Made by a program: the position numbers and the translations under genes. From the NCBI RefSeq assembly GCF_964019385.1, contig NC_088643.1, forward strand, positions 9,601,554-9,665,553: DNA of 64,000 nucleotides, given 5' to 3'. The notes under the pieces are model-generated. The model worked only from the letters and a program-made list of their open reading frames with translations. It was not told the DNA's origin and did not search any database. The first letter of the stretch is position 1, and each line of letters begins with the position of its first letter. The DNA is from Sycon ciliatum. Lineage: Eukaryota > Porifera > Calcarea > Leucosolenida > Sycettidae. Shown piece after piece: positions 43,738 to 56,638 of the stretch.

Positions 43738-44700
43738 CTGTGGGAAAGGTGTCCATAAAACAGTTGGAAAGAACAGCCGGATTAGTCATGGTGCGGACGA
43801 TGGCAATAGCTAGTAGTGTTTCTAATTTCTTAGCTGGAGATCATTGAGGATTGCATCATAAGACACTGTTCTCAGTATCTATTAGTGTCGTACCGCGGCA
43901 CACTGCTCTACCCTGCTGTTATCTGTACAAATGATTGACAATTGCAGATCTAACACACTCGGACATTCGGTGTTTGTCAGTACACAACACTGGCTTTTCA
44001 AATATAGCGAGGCAGCTTGAATGTCTACTCTCTGTATCAGGGTAAAGATGGGGCCCCAGGCCCCATGCAGCGAGGCTAAAACTTACACACATGTGCCTGA
44101 TAAGACGTAACAGCATACGGACCAGTTAGGTTTGAGGATCCGCTTCCCAACTGCTTCTTTTCTGATCCCTTCGTGGAATGGCACAGATTTGACCAGCCGG
44201 CTTGATTTATGAAGCTCCTCCGAAGCAGCTCAATATCGTAAATGAGATAGGCTGCATTCTCGCTACGACTGCTGCGGCGGCCAACATAGCTTTGTACAAG
44301 CATGGGTTCAGGCTAACAAACCTATCTAGTCTAGCTAGTGGCTTCAGGACCCGAGATATGTTTTGTTTCGGGCTCTGAATGGCTTTGTCGCACTATCAGC
44401 GGTGCCGGCATACCCAGACGAGGCGACGATTCGCAGTATCGGCATTGATTCTTTCGATAGATTCTATCGGTGGCTCTCTGGAATAAGGACTTACGCCAAC
44501 TGACGTGGTTCTTCTGCAGCACATCCCATCCCTTCCAATCAAGTCTCTACTGGCATGGTGAACCCTAGTTCAAACCGGATATCTAGATAATCCATACCAC
44601 GGCCGTTCAACTGACCAAATTCATCTGTGGGCATTCTTTACCTATCTGATTTTGTCTATTCGAACTCAGCATGCAATATTATTGTTACTGCTCAACTCAC
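43738..44700 (-). other. Intron of the minus-strand SOX-like gene
   Basis: Donor CAG|GTGAGT at 44701/44700 and acceptor CCCACAG at 43738. Splicing keeps the frame (AG|A, Arg). 963 bp, nothing else recognised. Confidence 0.65.
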
Positions 44701-44840
44701 CTGCCCTGATCCGAGCCCGAGTAGACGCTACAGGCCGAAGGAATTCCGTACGATGATCTCGGTGAGTTGGACTTCGAGCTCCAATTTCCCGGCGAACCCT
44801 CCGCAAGATCCGGAAATTGTCCTTGTCTCATGCTGGCCAT
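44701..44840 (-). CDS. SOX-like gene, exon 1
   Basis: The first in-frame ATG is 44840 (MASMRQGQFPD...). 46 codons plus two bases lead to GGGCAG|GTGAGT. The residues are low-complexity Ser/Gly/Asn (SSKSNSPRSSYG), usual for a SOX N-terminus. The frame stays open upstream to 44972 (NNNNYWNSTNQIGLFGTF), with an acceptor-like CCATCTGCAG at about 44937, so the true first exon may lie further out and 44840 may be internal. Joined to exon 2 it gives about 512 residues. Confidence 0.6.
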
Positions 44841-44972
44841 CGTGGTCGTGGTTGCTGAGACTGAGTAGCGACGTGCAGTGAAGGTGCCGAACAACCCGAT
44901 TTGGTTGGTGGAATTCCAATAATTATTATTATTCTGCTGCAGATGGAGCGAGCAAAATGATGCCGTCCCAAG

Positions 44973-46621
44973 TCAGTTCGTTCGTTTTATGCGATCTGGT
45001 TGGCGCCCGATGTCGGCTCATGCCATTCTGATCATAATGATACTTTTTCACTTTCTTGTGACGTTCCGCTATGCACGTGCAGCGGTTCGAATATCGAGGG
45101 GGGGGGGGGGGCAAGTGCTCGAGGAGAGATTGCAGATGGAAGGTACTCAATTTTTTCGTCCTCGCGCCAGAGCTCCCGGGGGAATATTTGTGGGTGGCCA
45201 GCTATTCTTCTCCGAGTCTCCAGTCTAGTCATGTTCGTCAAACGTTTTTCGTTATCTCTGGCAGCCTACTCGGTTTCAACTACTTACATGGTCGTTCCCT
45301 GGGTTGTGAGGTGTTTTACGCCTGTCACATAGGAACGAGGCTAGGCCGTTTGAAAGCTCTTGATCTCCACACCTTGCAGTTGTCCAGTTTTCATGTGTCA
45401 ACATGCATACGCGTGATAAGCTCACGCGACCAAGGTCCTGCACCTTTTTGATACATCGCAGTACGCGATACGAGCCCGCGACCCGATAATTATGACAAGC
45501 TCGGTCAGCTCAGCAGTCAGATATGCGGCACTTGTACATCAACCCTGCCTGACTTGAGAACATGTCCAGTCTTCGCAAAACAAGAGAGAACGTCGTTTCA
45601 TCAAGCGCGTGCCCCCACATTTTCGACGTAAATACCGGAACGCGGTGCAAGTCAGTCTGCATTACTTATTCTGGTCCACAAGAGGGCCGCGGCCGGGCTG
45701 CGAGCTGCATGACAATGTCAATGTACCACGATGTACAGGGACTAGGTAGCTCTGGGCCTGGCACTCCTGATCTGAGTGGGGAATAACACGTGTCTCACCT
45801 TTCCCGGATCCGGACCTCCGAATGCGTGGGATAGGGATTTGGGGCCGGAGCGCGAGTACAGTACTAGTAATAATTATTACTTGCGAAAATGGGTTGTCTT
45901 TTTGCTTTGACTCTTACGTCATGCTGTTGGGAATAAAACCGTTCTCAAGTACATGTAGTAGTAATTACTTGCGGGAGCTTATCGAAGAGGTGTTGTCCGC
46001 TACATCTCACTGAGACGGAAGTCAACCATAGCGGTTTCTTATGCACCCATGTGATAACGGTCGCTCTACGTTGTGCCACTCCCAACTACATATTGTACTA
46101 GTAGTACAATGTAGGTTCAGCGGGCTTTAAAAATAATTATTAAATCACGTCAACTGTCCGAGAAACGACGCCCAATATTCAGCCAGTCACAGCTGTTTTA
46201 TTTTATACTACGGTAGTAGGGGTTGACACGAACCTCATGGCAAGGCACTACCAGTACCTACATGTACATGTACCTGTGAATATCTTTCTACATTTCATTG
46301 AAGTGGAAAATCCTACTTCGAAGTAGCAAGTTGAAGAAGAACACTAGGACGAAACCTCAGAATGTAGCCGTGCCGATGGGGAAGCCCTCTTCAAGCCCAT
46401 GCTTGGGTGACGGACCATACGGCATTCACTGCTTGGCTTTGTATATTGATTTATCTGTACATAGTCCTGGAGAACAAACTTCGCAATGCGAAGAAAGTGT
46501 TTGCGCAGCGTTCCTGAGAGACTTGAGCCGTGCAGCGAGATGAGTACGAAGTCAAAATCTGTAAGCTCCATGAGATGCTTGGATAGTATAGTATAATACT
46601 TGAAGTAGTAATTATTCATAT
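44973..46621. other. Upstream flank of the SOX-like gene
   Basis: A 13-G run lies near 45098-45110. Apart from the tRNA-like repeat at 45467 nothing is recognised. Confidence 0.4.
45467..45527 (-). mobile_element. tRNA-like SINE head
   Basis: The minus strand has A-box-like CTGCTGAGCTGACCGAGC and B box GGGCTCGTATC at tRNA spacing, without a well-paired cloverleaf. Confidence 0.4.
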
Positions 46622-46715
46622 TTCTCTAGGGCAGTCCCCACAGACCATACATGTACATGTATACATGTATGGTCTCCTTACGGGGTAGATCTACCCTAGC
46701 CAATCTAGGAAAAAA
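46622..46715 (+). repeat. Dispersed repeat split by an ACATGT tract
   Basis: CTAGGGCAGTCCCCACAGACC and TTACGGGGTAG...CTAGCCAATCTAGG match, inverted, 21305-21375. Here about 20 bp of ACATGTACATGTAT lie in the middle; the other copy has only TATGG. Confidence 0.7.
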
Positions 46716-46853
46716 TAATGCCGAAACCCTGGATGCCCGAATGCCTTCCCCTGTTGTCCCAGATATTTACGTAGGATTAGCATGACATTAGCAACGGCAC
46801 ACCTACATTGTACATTGTTCATTGTACATGTAACTTTTGTATCTACTCATTAG

Positions 46854-46879
46854 TACATGTACATGTACATGTACATGTA
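46854..46879. repeat. (ACATGT)n palindromic tract
   Basis: About four units of a self-complementary hexamer. Others: 50149-50173, 51752-51772, 52985-53010, 54537-54560, 55733-55750, 59026-59053. Confidence 0.9.
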
Positions 46880-48600
46880 GGTGTGAATGCTTGTTTATAG
46901 TGAGTGCTGTTGTTAGAATTAGAAGAAGAATCCTCGCTTTCCTCTTCTGCATGTACATTGTATGCTCTCGACAGTCCATTGCTGCTGCAGATGGTCAGCA
47001 GCCTGGATCGTATTATCATGATACAGTATAGTATTGGAAATGCGTTGGTGGGGTTGGAACGCACTGTCACTGCATGAACAATCGCTGGGCATGGCCCCAT
47101 TTGGCGATGGGTCCAGGTGCCGATGTAAAACATGTCAAATACCGCATCCAGACATGTCCAAAACTTGACAACCGCTCAGCATTGGGAAGGCACTTTCTGT
47201 CGCCAAATCCACTGCCAGATTGAAGACAACAAGCACAGGCTGTCAAGCTTTTACAAATGCACACACACAGTGCCTGCATGCGCCAGTCTCACAAAACCTG
47301 CCAAAGCATTCCAAGAAGTGCTACAAGAATCGTCCCACTGCAGTGCTGCTTCTCCGCTATCACAAGTTTCCAACGCTAGCCTCCTAACAGCTCCATCCAG
47401 AGATACATGTCACGTGATCAAATTTTCTGCATGCACATAATTATGTAGATATTGAACACAATATCAAATTCCTGCGTGCTCCTCCTTCCAGAGATACATG
47501 TCACATGATTTGTTCATGTAGGTATTGGGCACAATATCAAATTCCTGCCCGCTCCTCCTTCCCTGCAGTAACATCGACTGGCCCCACTAATGAATAATTG
47601 TCCAGCCATACGCAGATGAAAGGGTCAATTCCAGTAAATTCAAATTCTTTCGAACTATGAAAGTCAAGTTTGTTGATAGCAGTGGAGAGACGTTTGGCTT
47701 GGTGGAGAGTTATCAGTAATGTCCAAATGGGGTTGGCATCACGTAGACAGTACGTTGAGAGAACACTACGGGCACCACTGCTTAATTCACTTAACTCAGA
47801 GTCTTCAGGCCGGCAATGATCAGCATGCTTGCACGAGACCGCGCCGCAATCTGTCTGACGCAACATTCTATCCGCTGTGTTTAAAATACAGGCCCTGATA
47901 TTTCCACAAGCGTAAGCTTGTACTAAGTAAGTCTTAACTTTCACACCTAAACTAGCTGGTTAGGGTAAACAACGATCGTTGGTGATCATTCCGTGTGCCG
48001 ATAGAATTGTTGATTGGGTTGAGTAGGAGCTTTGGTGTGAAAAACTGTGTAACAAGAGACACCTCGCTCCAATCTGCCCACGCCACAATGTGGCAGCGGA
48101 TCATAACATTTACTCTAGGTACATTGTCGCAGTCATGTCTCATGTGGCATATGGGCCACAATGGCATTCCGGTACATTGTTAGTTGTTCATGCATCGGGA
48201 CATTGACAGTTATTATGAATCGATGGCAATAGATTACCTCAAACGTTGTCCCCAACGACTCCACATAAAAACGTCTTCAATAATGCCCTGTCTGGGTGAG
48301 TAGACGTGGACTCGACAGGCCTACTGTTGCACTGAGTAAGGATGGCACACGCATCACAAAATAATCTCACCATGAAAGAGTTTAGTGCCAGGGAGATGAA
48401 TAACCTTCGGAATCGGTGACACCTGCGCTTCTACCAGTAAAATTAGTTTGCTGAGACATGACATGCTGACAGCAATCAGATCATGACAGGCAGGACCAAA
48501 CATGTCACCCATTGTGACACGTGGGTGAAATTAAGTTAAGTTATGTACTGGATGTGTGATACATCACCTGCGTGGAGCCGCTAGCCGGCACAAATAGGCG

Positions 48601-49155
48601 TTGGGGCGGAGACAAACTGGAGCAAGGAAGAATCACAACCCTGTATTGATATCAGACATTACATACCTCGAGAAACGTGCAAGTTCTATTGTTGGCTTCC
48701 TCTCCTCTCACTTATCTCATTTCCCCCGTTATTGCCATTTAATACTGTATAAATGCTATGTTCTGCCTGTATTTGACTACTGTTCCTCCATTTGGGCTAG
48801 CATCAGCACATCGCTCACGAATCGTCTCGAAGTCACACACCGTCGCTTAATTCGCGCTGTCTTTGCTATTCCTCGTTTGACGCCCTCTCATACTGTCGAT
48901 GCTATCGCATCCAGCTGCCCTCTCTCTAACAGGCTTTCTTCATGTAAACTAATTCATAAAATTCGTCTTGGTCTTGCCCCACCTCATGTTTTATCCCAGC
49001 TTAACTGGTTCCATCAGTCCTCAGCTACCCGAAACTCTCGCACAGCCACTCTTCTGAAGTCCCCTATATTTTTGGCATATACACATTGGTCGTTGCTGTC
49101 ACAGGACCTCAAGACTTGCCAAAGACTTTCCACTTTTGCTACTTTACTTCGCTAG
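48601..49155 (+). pseudogene. LINE RT C-terminal fragment
   Basis: VLISDITYLEKRASSIVGFL, then LYKCYVLPVFDYCSSIWAS and LEVTHRRLIRAVFAIPRL are the post-catalytic motifs of CR1/jockey-type LINEs. RT core missing, 185 codons open. Lies in the block present only in copy 1 of the duplication, so it may postdate the duplication. Confidence 0.75.
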
Positions 49156-49420
49156 GTATTCATTTGTTCTGGGCCACTGTGTAATTCGTATCTCTTGAGT
49201 TATCTTCTTTCTTTTGAGTTACTAGTATCTTCTTTCTTTCTTCTTTCTTATACATGTATGTCTACTACTTTTCTTTCGTTGATTTGGCCATGGTTGGCTA
49301 TCACCCCTCTCTCATTCAATATTGGCATTGCTTGCCACGAGATGATGATGATGCAGATTACGATGTGGTTCGATAACACTCCTTCAATCATGTACTCCAA
49401 TTGTGATCCAATCTCGTAGT

Positions 49421-49531
49421 TTGAACAGGCGGCGAGGTGACAACAATTTTAAGATGGCAATGAACCACTTTACATTTCAATAACACCTTTGTAACATGTC
49501 GCTTCAGCTGATTCTGTTCATTGCCATCTTA
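49421..49531. mobile_element. 111-bp inverted-end element with 12-bp TSD
   Basis: Exact CAATCTCGTAGT on both sides (49409-49420, 49532-49543). Starts TTGAACAGGCGGCGAGGTGA; AAGATGGCAATGAAC is inverted at the right end. The leader GACAACAATTTTAA is shared with 33356-33568. Confidence 0.8.
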
Positions 49532-50304
49532 CAATCTCGTAGTCGTAAAACATACATGTCCATGTACAGTGTACGTGCAAAGCTGCATACCCATGTTCCC
49601 TCCCAACTGCTTGAGAACGGGTGAATTCACAAAGCTGTGAAACTTTAAAAATTGGCAATACATGTAAATAGAACACTCCATCGGAGTTAAAGATTGAACA
49701 CAAAAGCATGAAAAGAAACTGTTACCCAAATACACGTACAATCATGTAGCTTACTGTGACAAGGCGAAGGCACGCCTCCACACCACTTACTAGTGCACCG
49801 ACATGTACATAATGTTGACATGTACACGTACATTATGTACATTGTTTGCTGAATATAGTGTAAGTCCTACTTCCGTCATACACAACAAGTGTTGGGGCGG
49901 AGGAAAACTTGACCACGCAGCACGACGCCGAACAAAGGTAACCGCCTCCTCCCCTAGTTCTTGATTCAACCGGTCTATCCCTGTCAGCAACGCCACATTT
50001 AACGTGCCTTCATGAATTACATTGTATATCCGGCGGATACTGCTGTTGAATTTCATAAGTGCCGATCAATACCAAAAATGTGAACAGATACTATAGTATG
50101 TATGTCATACATGTACATGTGTATTGTTTGCTCCTCTGGGGCCCCTTAAAAATGTACATGTACATGTACATTATACGTGAATTAAATCACAATAGAGCAG
50201 TCATGTCCATGTACACGACATCAATGACATGGTACTCAGAGTGGATGGACGGAGGCGGGGGGGGGGGGGGGGGGGGGTCTCTTGATCTAACAAAATACGT
50301 TATT

Positions 50305-52345
50305 AGACTTGGTCCAGTGTGATATCGAGCTATGTCGTAGCGGGATCCAATTCACCGACGTACAATGCCTTCTTGTCCTGCGAGTTCCACTTACATGTAC
50401 TAGTATTAGTATTTACAAGTGATAATAAAATTATTATGAATGACAAGTACCCCCTCATATACATAACTTAGAGCCCCAAGTTGGAAGGTTGTTGGAGCGC
50501 GCATCCAAGATACAGCATACATTGCCGTTTGCCCACTTGGCAAGAGCGCATTTGCCATCTACATGACTGCACATTGTCATTGTACGCTTTTAGAAGTGGA
50601 TGATTGATTGTGTACCAATCTGAGTAGTGGTAGTTCCAAGCACGCACTTTCCCCTACTGCTTCCAAAGTGCAGGCAACCAGTGTCGCGCTGCATGCATCT
50701 TCTGTGCGAATCCTTTATGCATGCACGTGTATGTACGACATTTTATACAACATCATAGCCCCGCATAGGTGTGGAGTAACGTTTTCCCTGGATCTTGGCC
50801 CTTTCCGGAACAATGTGCAACTGGAGCCTTGCCTTGTTGTTGAGAGAGCGAGGGGTATTCTGCACCTTCACCTGCGAAAAAAGGTCAATTGGCAGCAGTT
50901 TCTAGTTCCAACATGCTTCTAGTAAAAGATGGGACTTCCATGAACGTTACGATGTCCACAGTCGCCGTCTTATACAAACAGAAGAAATGCCGAGTAGAGT
51001 TGTATCTACCATTTCTTGGGAAGTCTACACCATAGAGTACATGCCTGATTGTATACTAGTACACACCCTCGCTGCTCATACATATTACCCAGCCAGTGCG
51101 AAGCGAAAACTTGCCGAAAGGGAAGGACCAGTGACCAGGGCAATGCGAGTCAACGTCTCAGCTCTTCAGTGCATCAATCTTAGAGGAGAAGCTCATGTCA
51201 GCTCTTCCCCCGCCCCCTCGGAGTCTGAGTCAGACAGACTCACTTGCTTCCTTTGCCACCACACTAAAGCTACATGCATGCACAAGTAAGAGTTAAAAAT
51301 CATGGAGTAGCATGCACCACACCTTCACATACTTCAGCGTCACCCACTTTACAAATGATTCTTAAATTAACTCATTAGAAAGAGTTTCCACCACGCAGGC
51401 CGGGGCGGCGTAGTATCGTGGGTGCTATACATTGGTGTACATGAATAGCTACCGGCCTGAGTGCACATTCAACAGAGAGAAGTTGTGGAGTACTCATTGA
51501 GGAATGGCTAGAGTAGAAGCGGAGAGGAGAGGATGTACCGCAGGACTGGCAGGAGTCAAGACACATCAGAACTACATGTACATGTACACGTACATGCATG
51601 GCGCACGCGCAGTATGGTGTAGAGAGGATTTTCCTAAGTTTTTCCACGCGTAGGAAATGCTGATTCCACCAGCATTCTGCTGGTGCATGACAATGTAATG
51701 ATAAGTGATTTGAAGGTCTTTTAATGTTGGGTGACATCTGACATCAGCACATACATGTACATGTACATGTACACACAATTGTACATGTGTGTCTGTCAAT
51801 GTAGGTCCGCGTGTATGTCGGGGAGGGGGTGGAAGATGTTCCAAGGAGAGGCGATACAGCTTACTTTCCTAGAAAATGTAGTGCTGTCTGGTAAAGGCGT
51901 TGACCCAGGTCACATGCGCTAGTGAAACGACCTGATATACATGAACATGAACATGTATTATGATTCATTGAATGGGTGTATAATGGACATCATGAATGAA
52001 CAAGAGAATGACAATATCCAATGTCAAGTACATGTCATTGTATCTAGCATGTCATGCTCTGACTCACACATTCCTGGTTGTTTTCTAATTCAATTGGGAA
52101 CAGTGGAGCCGGGTCTAGTACGTGGTTGAGAAACAACGTCAAATGCTACCCGACACATTGATTCCGCTAGTCGTACATGCACTAGCAAGACAACATCCAG
52201 GTGCATCAGTCATGGTACTGCCTAGCATTTACATTGTAGTTCCTTTCATCCGTTGTCTGTGTGGGCGGTAGCATGGGGATATCTGGGCTGGTCCGGGTGA
52301 GGCTTTCAGGAACTTGCTACTCAGGATTCCTGAAAATAAAAGAGA
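50305..52345. other. Unassigned intergenic region
   Basis: ACATGT tracts at about 51574 and 51752. Open frames (50608-50922, 50987-51289) show no recognised domain. Confidence 0.4.
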
Positions 52346-52440
52346 AAATGTAGAAAGGAAAAGGAAATATAGATACGAGTTGAGAGTAACCAGAGAGTAC
52401 TCTCAACTCGTATCTATATTTCCTTTTCCTTTCTACATTT
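52346..52440 (+). repeat. Perfect 43-bp hairpin
   Basis: Arms 52346-52388 and 52398-52440 are exact reverse complements, with a 9-nt loop (ACCAGAGAG). The left arm is purine-rich, beginning AAATGTAGAAAGGAAAAGG. If transcribed it would form a 43-bp duplex, a possible Dicer substrate. Confidence 0.93.
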
Positions 52441-55118
52441 ATTATAGGCTCAACATCCGAGTTTCAAAAGAGAAAATCTTTCGATTTTCAATTCACCTCA
52501 AATATATGTACGTCTTTTGCGGTCCTTTCTTCACCCTAACAAAACAACGGGAATGTTTTCTCAGCTTGAGAGCCACGTTCTTGCTTCTTGCGGTGTTTGC
52601 ATCACGAAACACACAAAAGTCTGGTTCCCAAAATCATACATGTACATGTTCACGTGCAGGTATATCTCTTTGGCATAGATTGTCATATTGTCATATCAAA
52701 TCAAAACACTCCTGGTAAGCCCTGGCTGACTTTCTGTCATACATGTATTTCCTAAATGTTGACAGACATCCAGCTGTGCCATAACTGCGCGAGTCACTGA
52801 AGTCCACCATCGTAGAAGTACACGTGTACATCAGAAGTACAAGATAGACTTTCAAGACAATTGTACATACACGTAACTTGATCTGATAAGTTCGCCTATC
52901 TAAATTGTATGTTCCCAACTCTCCTCCTCCTCTTCTCACTGCGCTCCAGCCGACACGTTGCTACCCTTTATAGCCGTAACACATACATGTACATGTACAT
53001 GTACATGTACCAAATATTCCAAACAAAGAAGAGGCTACGGGTGCTTGCTGCTGATATTTTCCATTCTGACAGCTGTTTCGTCGACCAAAGGCTCGAAGGA
53101 GATTATACAATTATTTTTATAGATACATTTACTTGAAGTGCATGTACGTATGATTCTGTTTCTGTAAATTTATCCTGGCACCGTTTGTCCATGGAGTTGC
53201 CACAGAATCATAATCTCTATCGCAACGATTTGTTTTAAACACAATCGTATCAGTTACATGTACCAATGAAACTGCTGACACGCTCGCCCCATGACCTCAA
53301 CAAGATTACAACGTCACTGAAAGTTATACAATGTAATCCAGGGAAAATCCCCTTGTTAATTGACATCGCTATTCTGCTTTTCACCGTGTGTTGTTTTGTG
53401 CTCAATTCTATCGAGCTAGAGACCAGATTTTCCCCTGTTACCATGCCCTCTCAAGCAGCTGTTACCTCGGATAACGGACCAGAGGATTAATACGATCATA
53501 CATGTACATGTATATCAAGTTGAATACTACCGTAGGCAAACTTGCATGGTCAGCCTTTGCGGTGCATCAGTCATTAACGACTGATATTGTGTACGTACCG
53601 TAAAACTGTCGTAACTCCATCGATTTTAGTCCTGTTGCAAATATCGAAATATATAGATCAAAGAGGAAGCTCCAAGCTTTCCAATGGTGTAATCGCTTTT
53701 GCGATAGGAGAAACGATGATAAAGATATGGCGCTCGAAAGTTGGATCGCGGCACTAAATTGTTCAAACGTCTCAAAATCATTTTTTTGCCTCGTGCTTCG
53801 GGGATTTCCCGTGGATCACGTGGTGTGCAGCCAACTGATGACGTGTGGGTGTAATGACGTCGAAACTACTGATTGAGATGCAAAAAAATCCAGAGCTGTG
53901 CAAGAAACGACAGCGAAATGGCATTGGGATGAAATTTATAAGTATTTCTTTCAACACGAGGCCCGACCTATGGCGATTCCCTGCGCTCTGGAGCAGGCTT
54001 TGTGGCACCCACGGAGTTGAGCGTGGCCTCATTCTCTTGGCAGCGGAAAGAGCGTTTCAAAGAGCCCTAGACTGTCAAAATCAAGCAAACAGAACGTAAG
54101 TTATGGTGGAAATGGTGGAGTGAACTGCAATTGCGCATTTTCACGCGTTCAGTGGCACCTCAAAGGGTTTGGTTCTCCTTGTACTCCTCGCTCTATTGTG
54201 TCATTCATGCGTCAAGAGAACTACTTTTGAGAAAGGATTCATCCGCATACGCTGACTAGTGCTGGTGCCGAAATGCGGAACCAGCTTGCCCACATAATCC
54301 ACACTGATCAATTGGTACGATACCGAATCAGGACAGACATAAAGGCCCTCTTGGAGGCTTTCAAGTGGATTCAGATGGTCTTGAACTGAAGTGGCGTGTA
54401 CAGTACCTCACCACTCTCCTTTATTATGGAAACGTCGTTCACGTTCAAAACACAATACCATGCTAGTCGGTTATCATGATTTCGGTTGCGTTTGTGCTCT
54501 ATGCAGGGATTTTTCCGCCATACAGTCAGGTACATAATGTACATGTACATGTACATGTATATGTACATCGTATGCGCCATAGCAGGTTAAAGTATGCTTA
54601 TCTCGAAGTGATAACATCAATCGACTCAAGTAATATAAGCGATAACACCTACAATGTACATGTACAAGTACAAGTACTGGTAAGCCTGTGAAATTGGGTG
54701 ATAGCGCCAGTTTGGTGTGTTCGAATTCAAAGGCATGTAGCAACCCACCTACATGTACATGACTATTGACTGTACATGTACATAAGAATTTCAAAATTGT
54801 AGAAGAAATTCAAGTTTTTTTTCGAAAAGTACTAGATTACGTGACAACATCAACAACAAACAAGTTAGTTCTCAGTGGTGCTAGTGGGGGACAACCAACG
54901 TGTAGCCGGGGTGTTCCGATGTGGTGAAGGCCTACCCATGGCCATGTTGGGACATCACCAACCTCGTCTACAGAGAGAACCTTCTCACGACCGTGTCATG
55001 GTGGTGACAGTGACTGACTGTTGTCAGCTGACGAGCTGAGAGAGGGACGACATGGGCAGAAGTTGGAGTTAAAAAGAAAGAAAAACAATTCAATAACTTT
55101 CTTGGAGACAGGAAGCTT
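52441..55118. other. Unassigned intergenic region
   Basis: ACATGT tracts near 52985, 53498 and 54537. No gene is recognised. Confidence 0.4.
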
Positions 55119-55468
55119 ATCAGGGAAAGAAAACACACAAATGTCATGCTATTCTTCACCATCGTCATCAAGAAGAAAAGCCTCTTGTACGGGCAAAGCA
55201 AACGACGTCATCAATAAGGACTCCGAGATTCACGAACCAGTTTTCGGGCATTCTCTTGAAATGAATTAACTTATCACCTACATTGTACATTAGTTGTAAT
55301 GGTTACCACACGGGCCGTGTGATGCTACTTATCCCTATGTTTCATTGGTTCTGCTTGTTTGTATTTCATTTGAAGAGAATGCCCGCAAACATGTTCATGA
55401 ATTTCGGAGTCCGTATTGCTGATGATGGTGAAGAATAGCTTGAGATTCGTGTTTTTCTTTCCCTGAAA
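55119..55468. repeat. Long imperfect inverted repeat
   Basis: The left arm (from TCAGGGAAAGAAAA; GCTATTCTTCACCATC; GGACTCCGAGATTCA; GGGCATTCTCTTGAAATGAA) pairs with the right arm down to 55468. Arms are about 110-150 bp; the left has about 40 extra bases. Spacer about 90 bp. Confidence 0.75.
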
Positions 55469-55930
55469 AACAATTCTGGTTATAATAGCTACAAGTACTA
55501 TTTATTAAGAGTATCAAGAAGACATCCAGGAACGATCACCGAATACAAGACTGACGTTACGAGAAGTCTATAAATCTTCCCTGGAATAGAGAGGGTCAGA
55601 ACCGGGTCTAAGACCCATACGATTCAGATGGTCGCAACCGACCGGGGCTCTACCAACCGTGGATGGTTGTAGAAAGGTCACTGTTTCCGAACATGGTGTC
55701 CTCCACCTTGTTACATACGGTCACCCAACAACATGTACATGTACATGTACAATTTACATGTATCTACCTGCCTGACAAGAAACCTGGACGAGGGCCCTAA
55801 TTCATGGTCGGCAGCCGTAAGGTGTGAACCACGTCGGCGTATGGCAAACCAGGCTTGAAGTTTCGCAGATAGCATTTGTTGTCGTGATGGCATTTTGGGT
55901 GGTGTTTATGGGAAACTTGCCACTAGCAGC
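55469..55930. other. Unassigned
   Basis: An ACATGT tract at 55733-55750, otherwise nothing recognised. Confidence 0.4.
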
Positions 55931-56109
55931 TAGCCCTTGGCTGATGCAGTGATAGGCAGAATTTGGTAGTTTTGTGGTATGTTTATGCATGTTTGGTAGG
56001 TGGGTAAAGAAATGGAGTAGAACTCAATGAAAGTAAGTAGGTTTCTGCCAATTTCACTGCTATTCGAGCAGAAGCGGCCAATGTTCTGAGCATTATCCGC
56101 CAAGGCCTA
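55931..56109. mobile_element. hAT-type MITE (179 bp), CTCGAAAAG family
   Basis: Shares GTTTATGCATGTTTGGTAGG and TTTCTGCCAATTTCACTGCT with 25514-25718. Ends TAGCCCTTGGCTGATGC and GCATTATCCGCCAAGGCCTA. Flanks CTAGCAGC and CTAGCAAC match at 7 of 8. Confidence 0.78.
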
Positions 56110-56638
56110 CTAGCAACCCCTGCAGCCCTCCGGTGTGTGTGCATGATGCAACAAGCCATTAGACGTTAATGCCTTGATTCGATATAAGAATGCTTTGCTG
56201 TTCACCGAACTCTATCATAATCATTTCGGTCAGTTACTTGTACTCTGAGCTCCGCTGATGAAACAGCCATAGGATTAATTTAAGAAGGTCCAAGCAATAA
56301 GCTGTACCGTCCGAACATTGAGTACCCAGCCATTGCCCACCTCCACCTAGAAACTTTCTTTGGCTTTGCAGCTTTGCAACTTCAGAAATAAACCTGTTTG
56401 CACTAGTGCGCCCAAAGCCTGAGTCAAAAGTCCCACCTTCAGTTGATACTGCACGCCGTCTCCTACATGTACATCACGCGACTGTACAATGTACACGACT
56501 GACCCCATCGCCCCCCCCCCCCCCCTTTACACCTTCAACATAATTTTTTACATAACATAATTTATTATGTACATGTAATCCTGCCCGTTTCTGCGCCTTT
56601 CTTCTTTTTCCTCTTGTTCCGTGACTGTGGATACTGGA
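56110..56638. other. Unassigned
   Basis: C-run at about 56511-56525. No gene. Confidence 0.4.

Larger units (their letters stand above)
46757..50304. repeat. Segmental duplication, copy 1
   Basis: 46757-48577 and 49979-50304 match 61857-63985 in order and orientation, roughly 90 percent or better by eye. Shared landmarks are the CCCAGATATTT start, two tandem 80-bp units with AGAGATACATGTCAC (47399, 47491), TTGATTGGGTTGAGTAGGAG and the terminal G-run. A 1.4-kb block (48577-49979) is present only here. Small indels distinguish the copies. Conserved open frames in both (for example minus 47133-46843) have no recognised domain. Confidence 0.9.

Noticed and set aside
50608-51289. Possible two-exon gene on the + strand
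   Set aside because: No domain, no splice signals in matching phase, and ordinary open-frame lengths.
56246-56275. CTGATGAAAC as a hammerhead core
   Set aside because: No stem II and no cleavage triplet.
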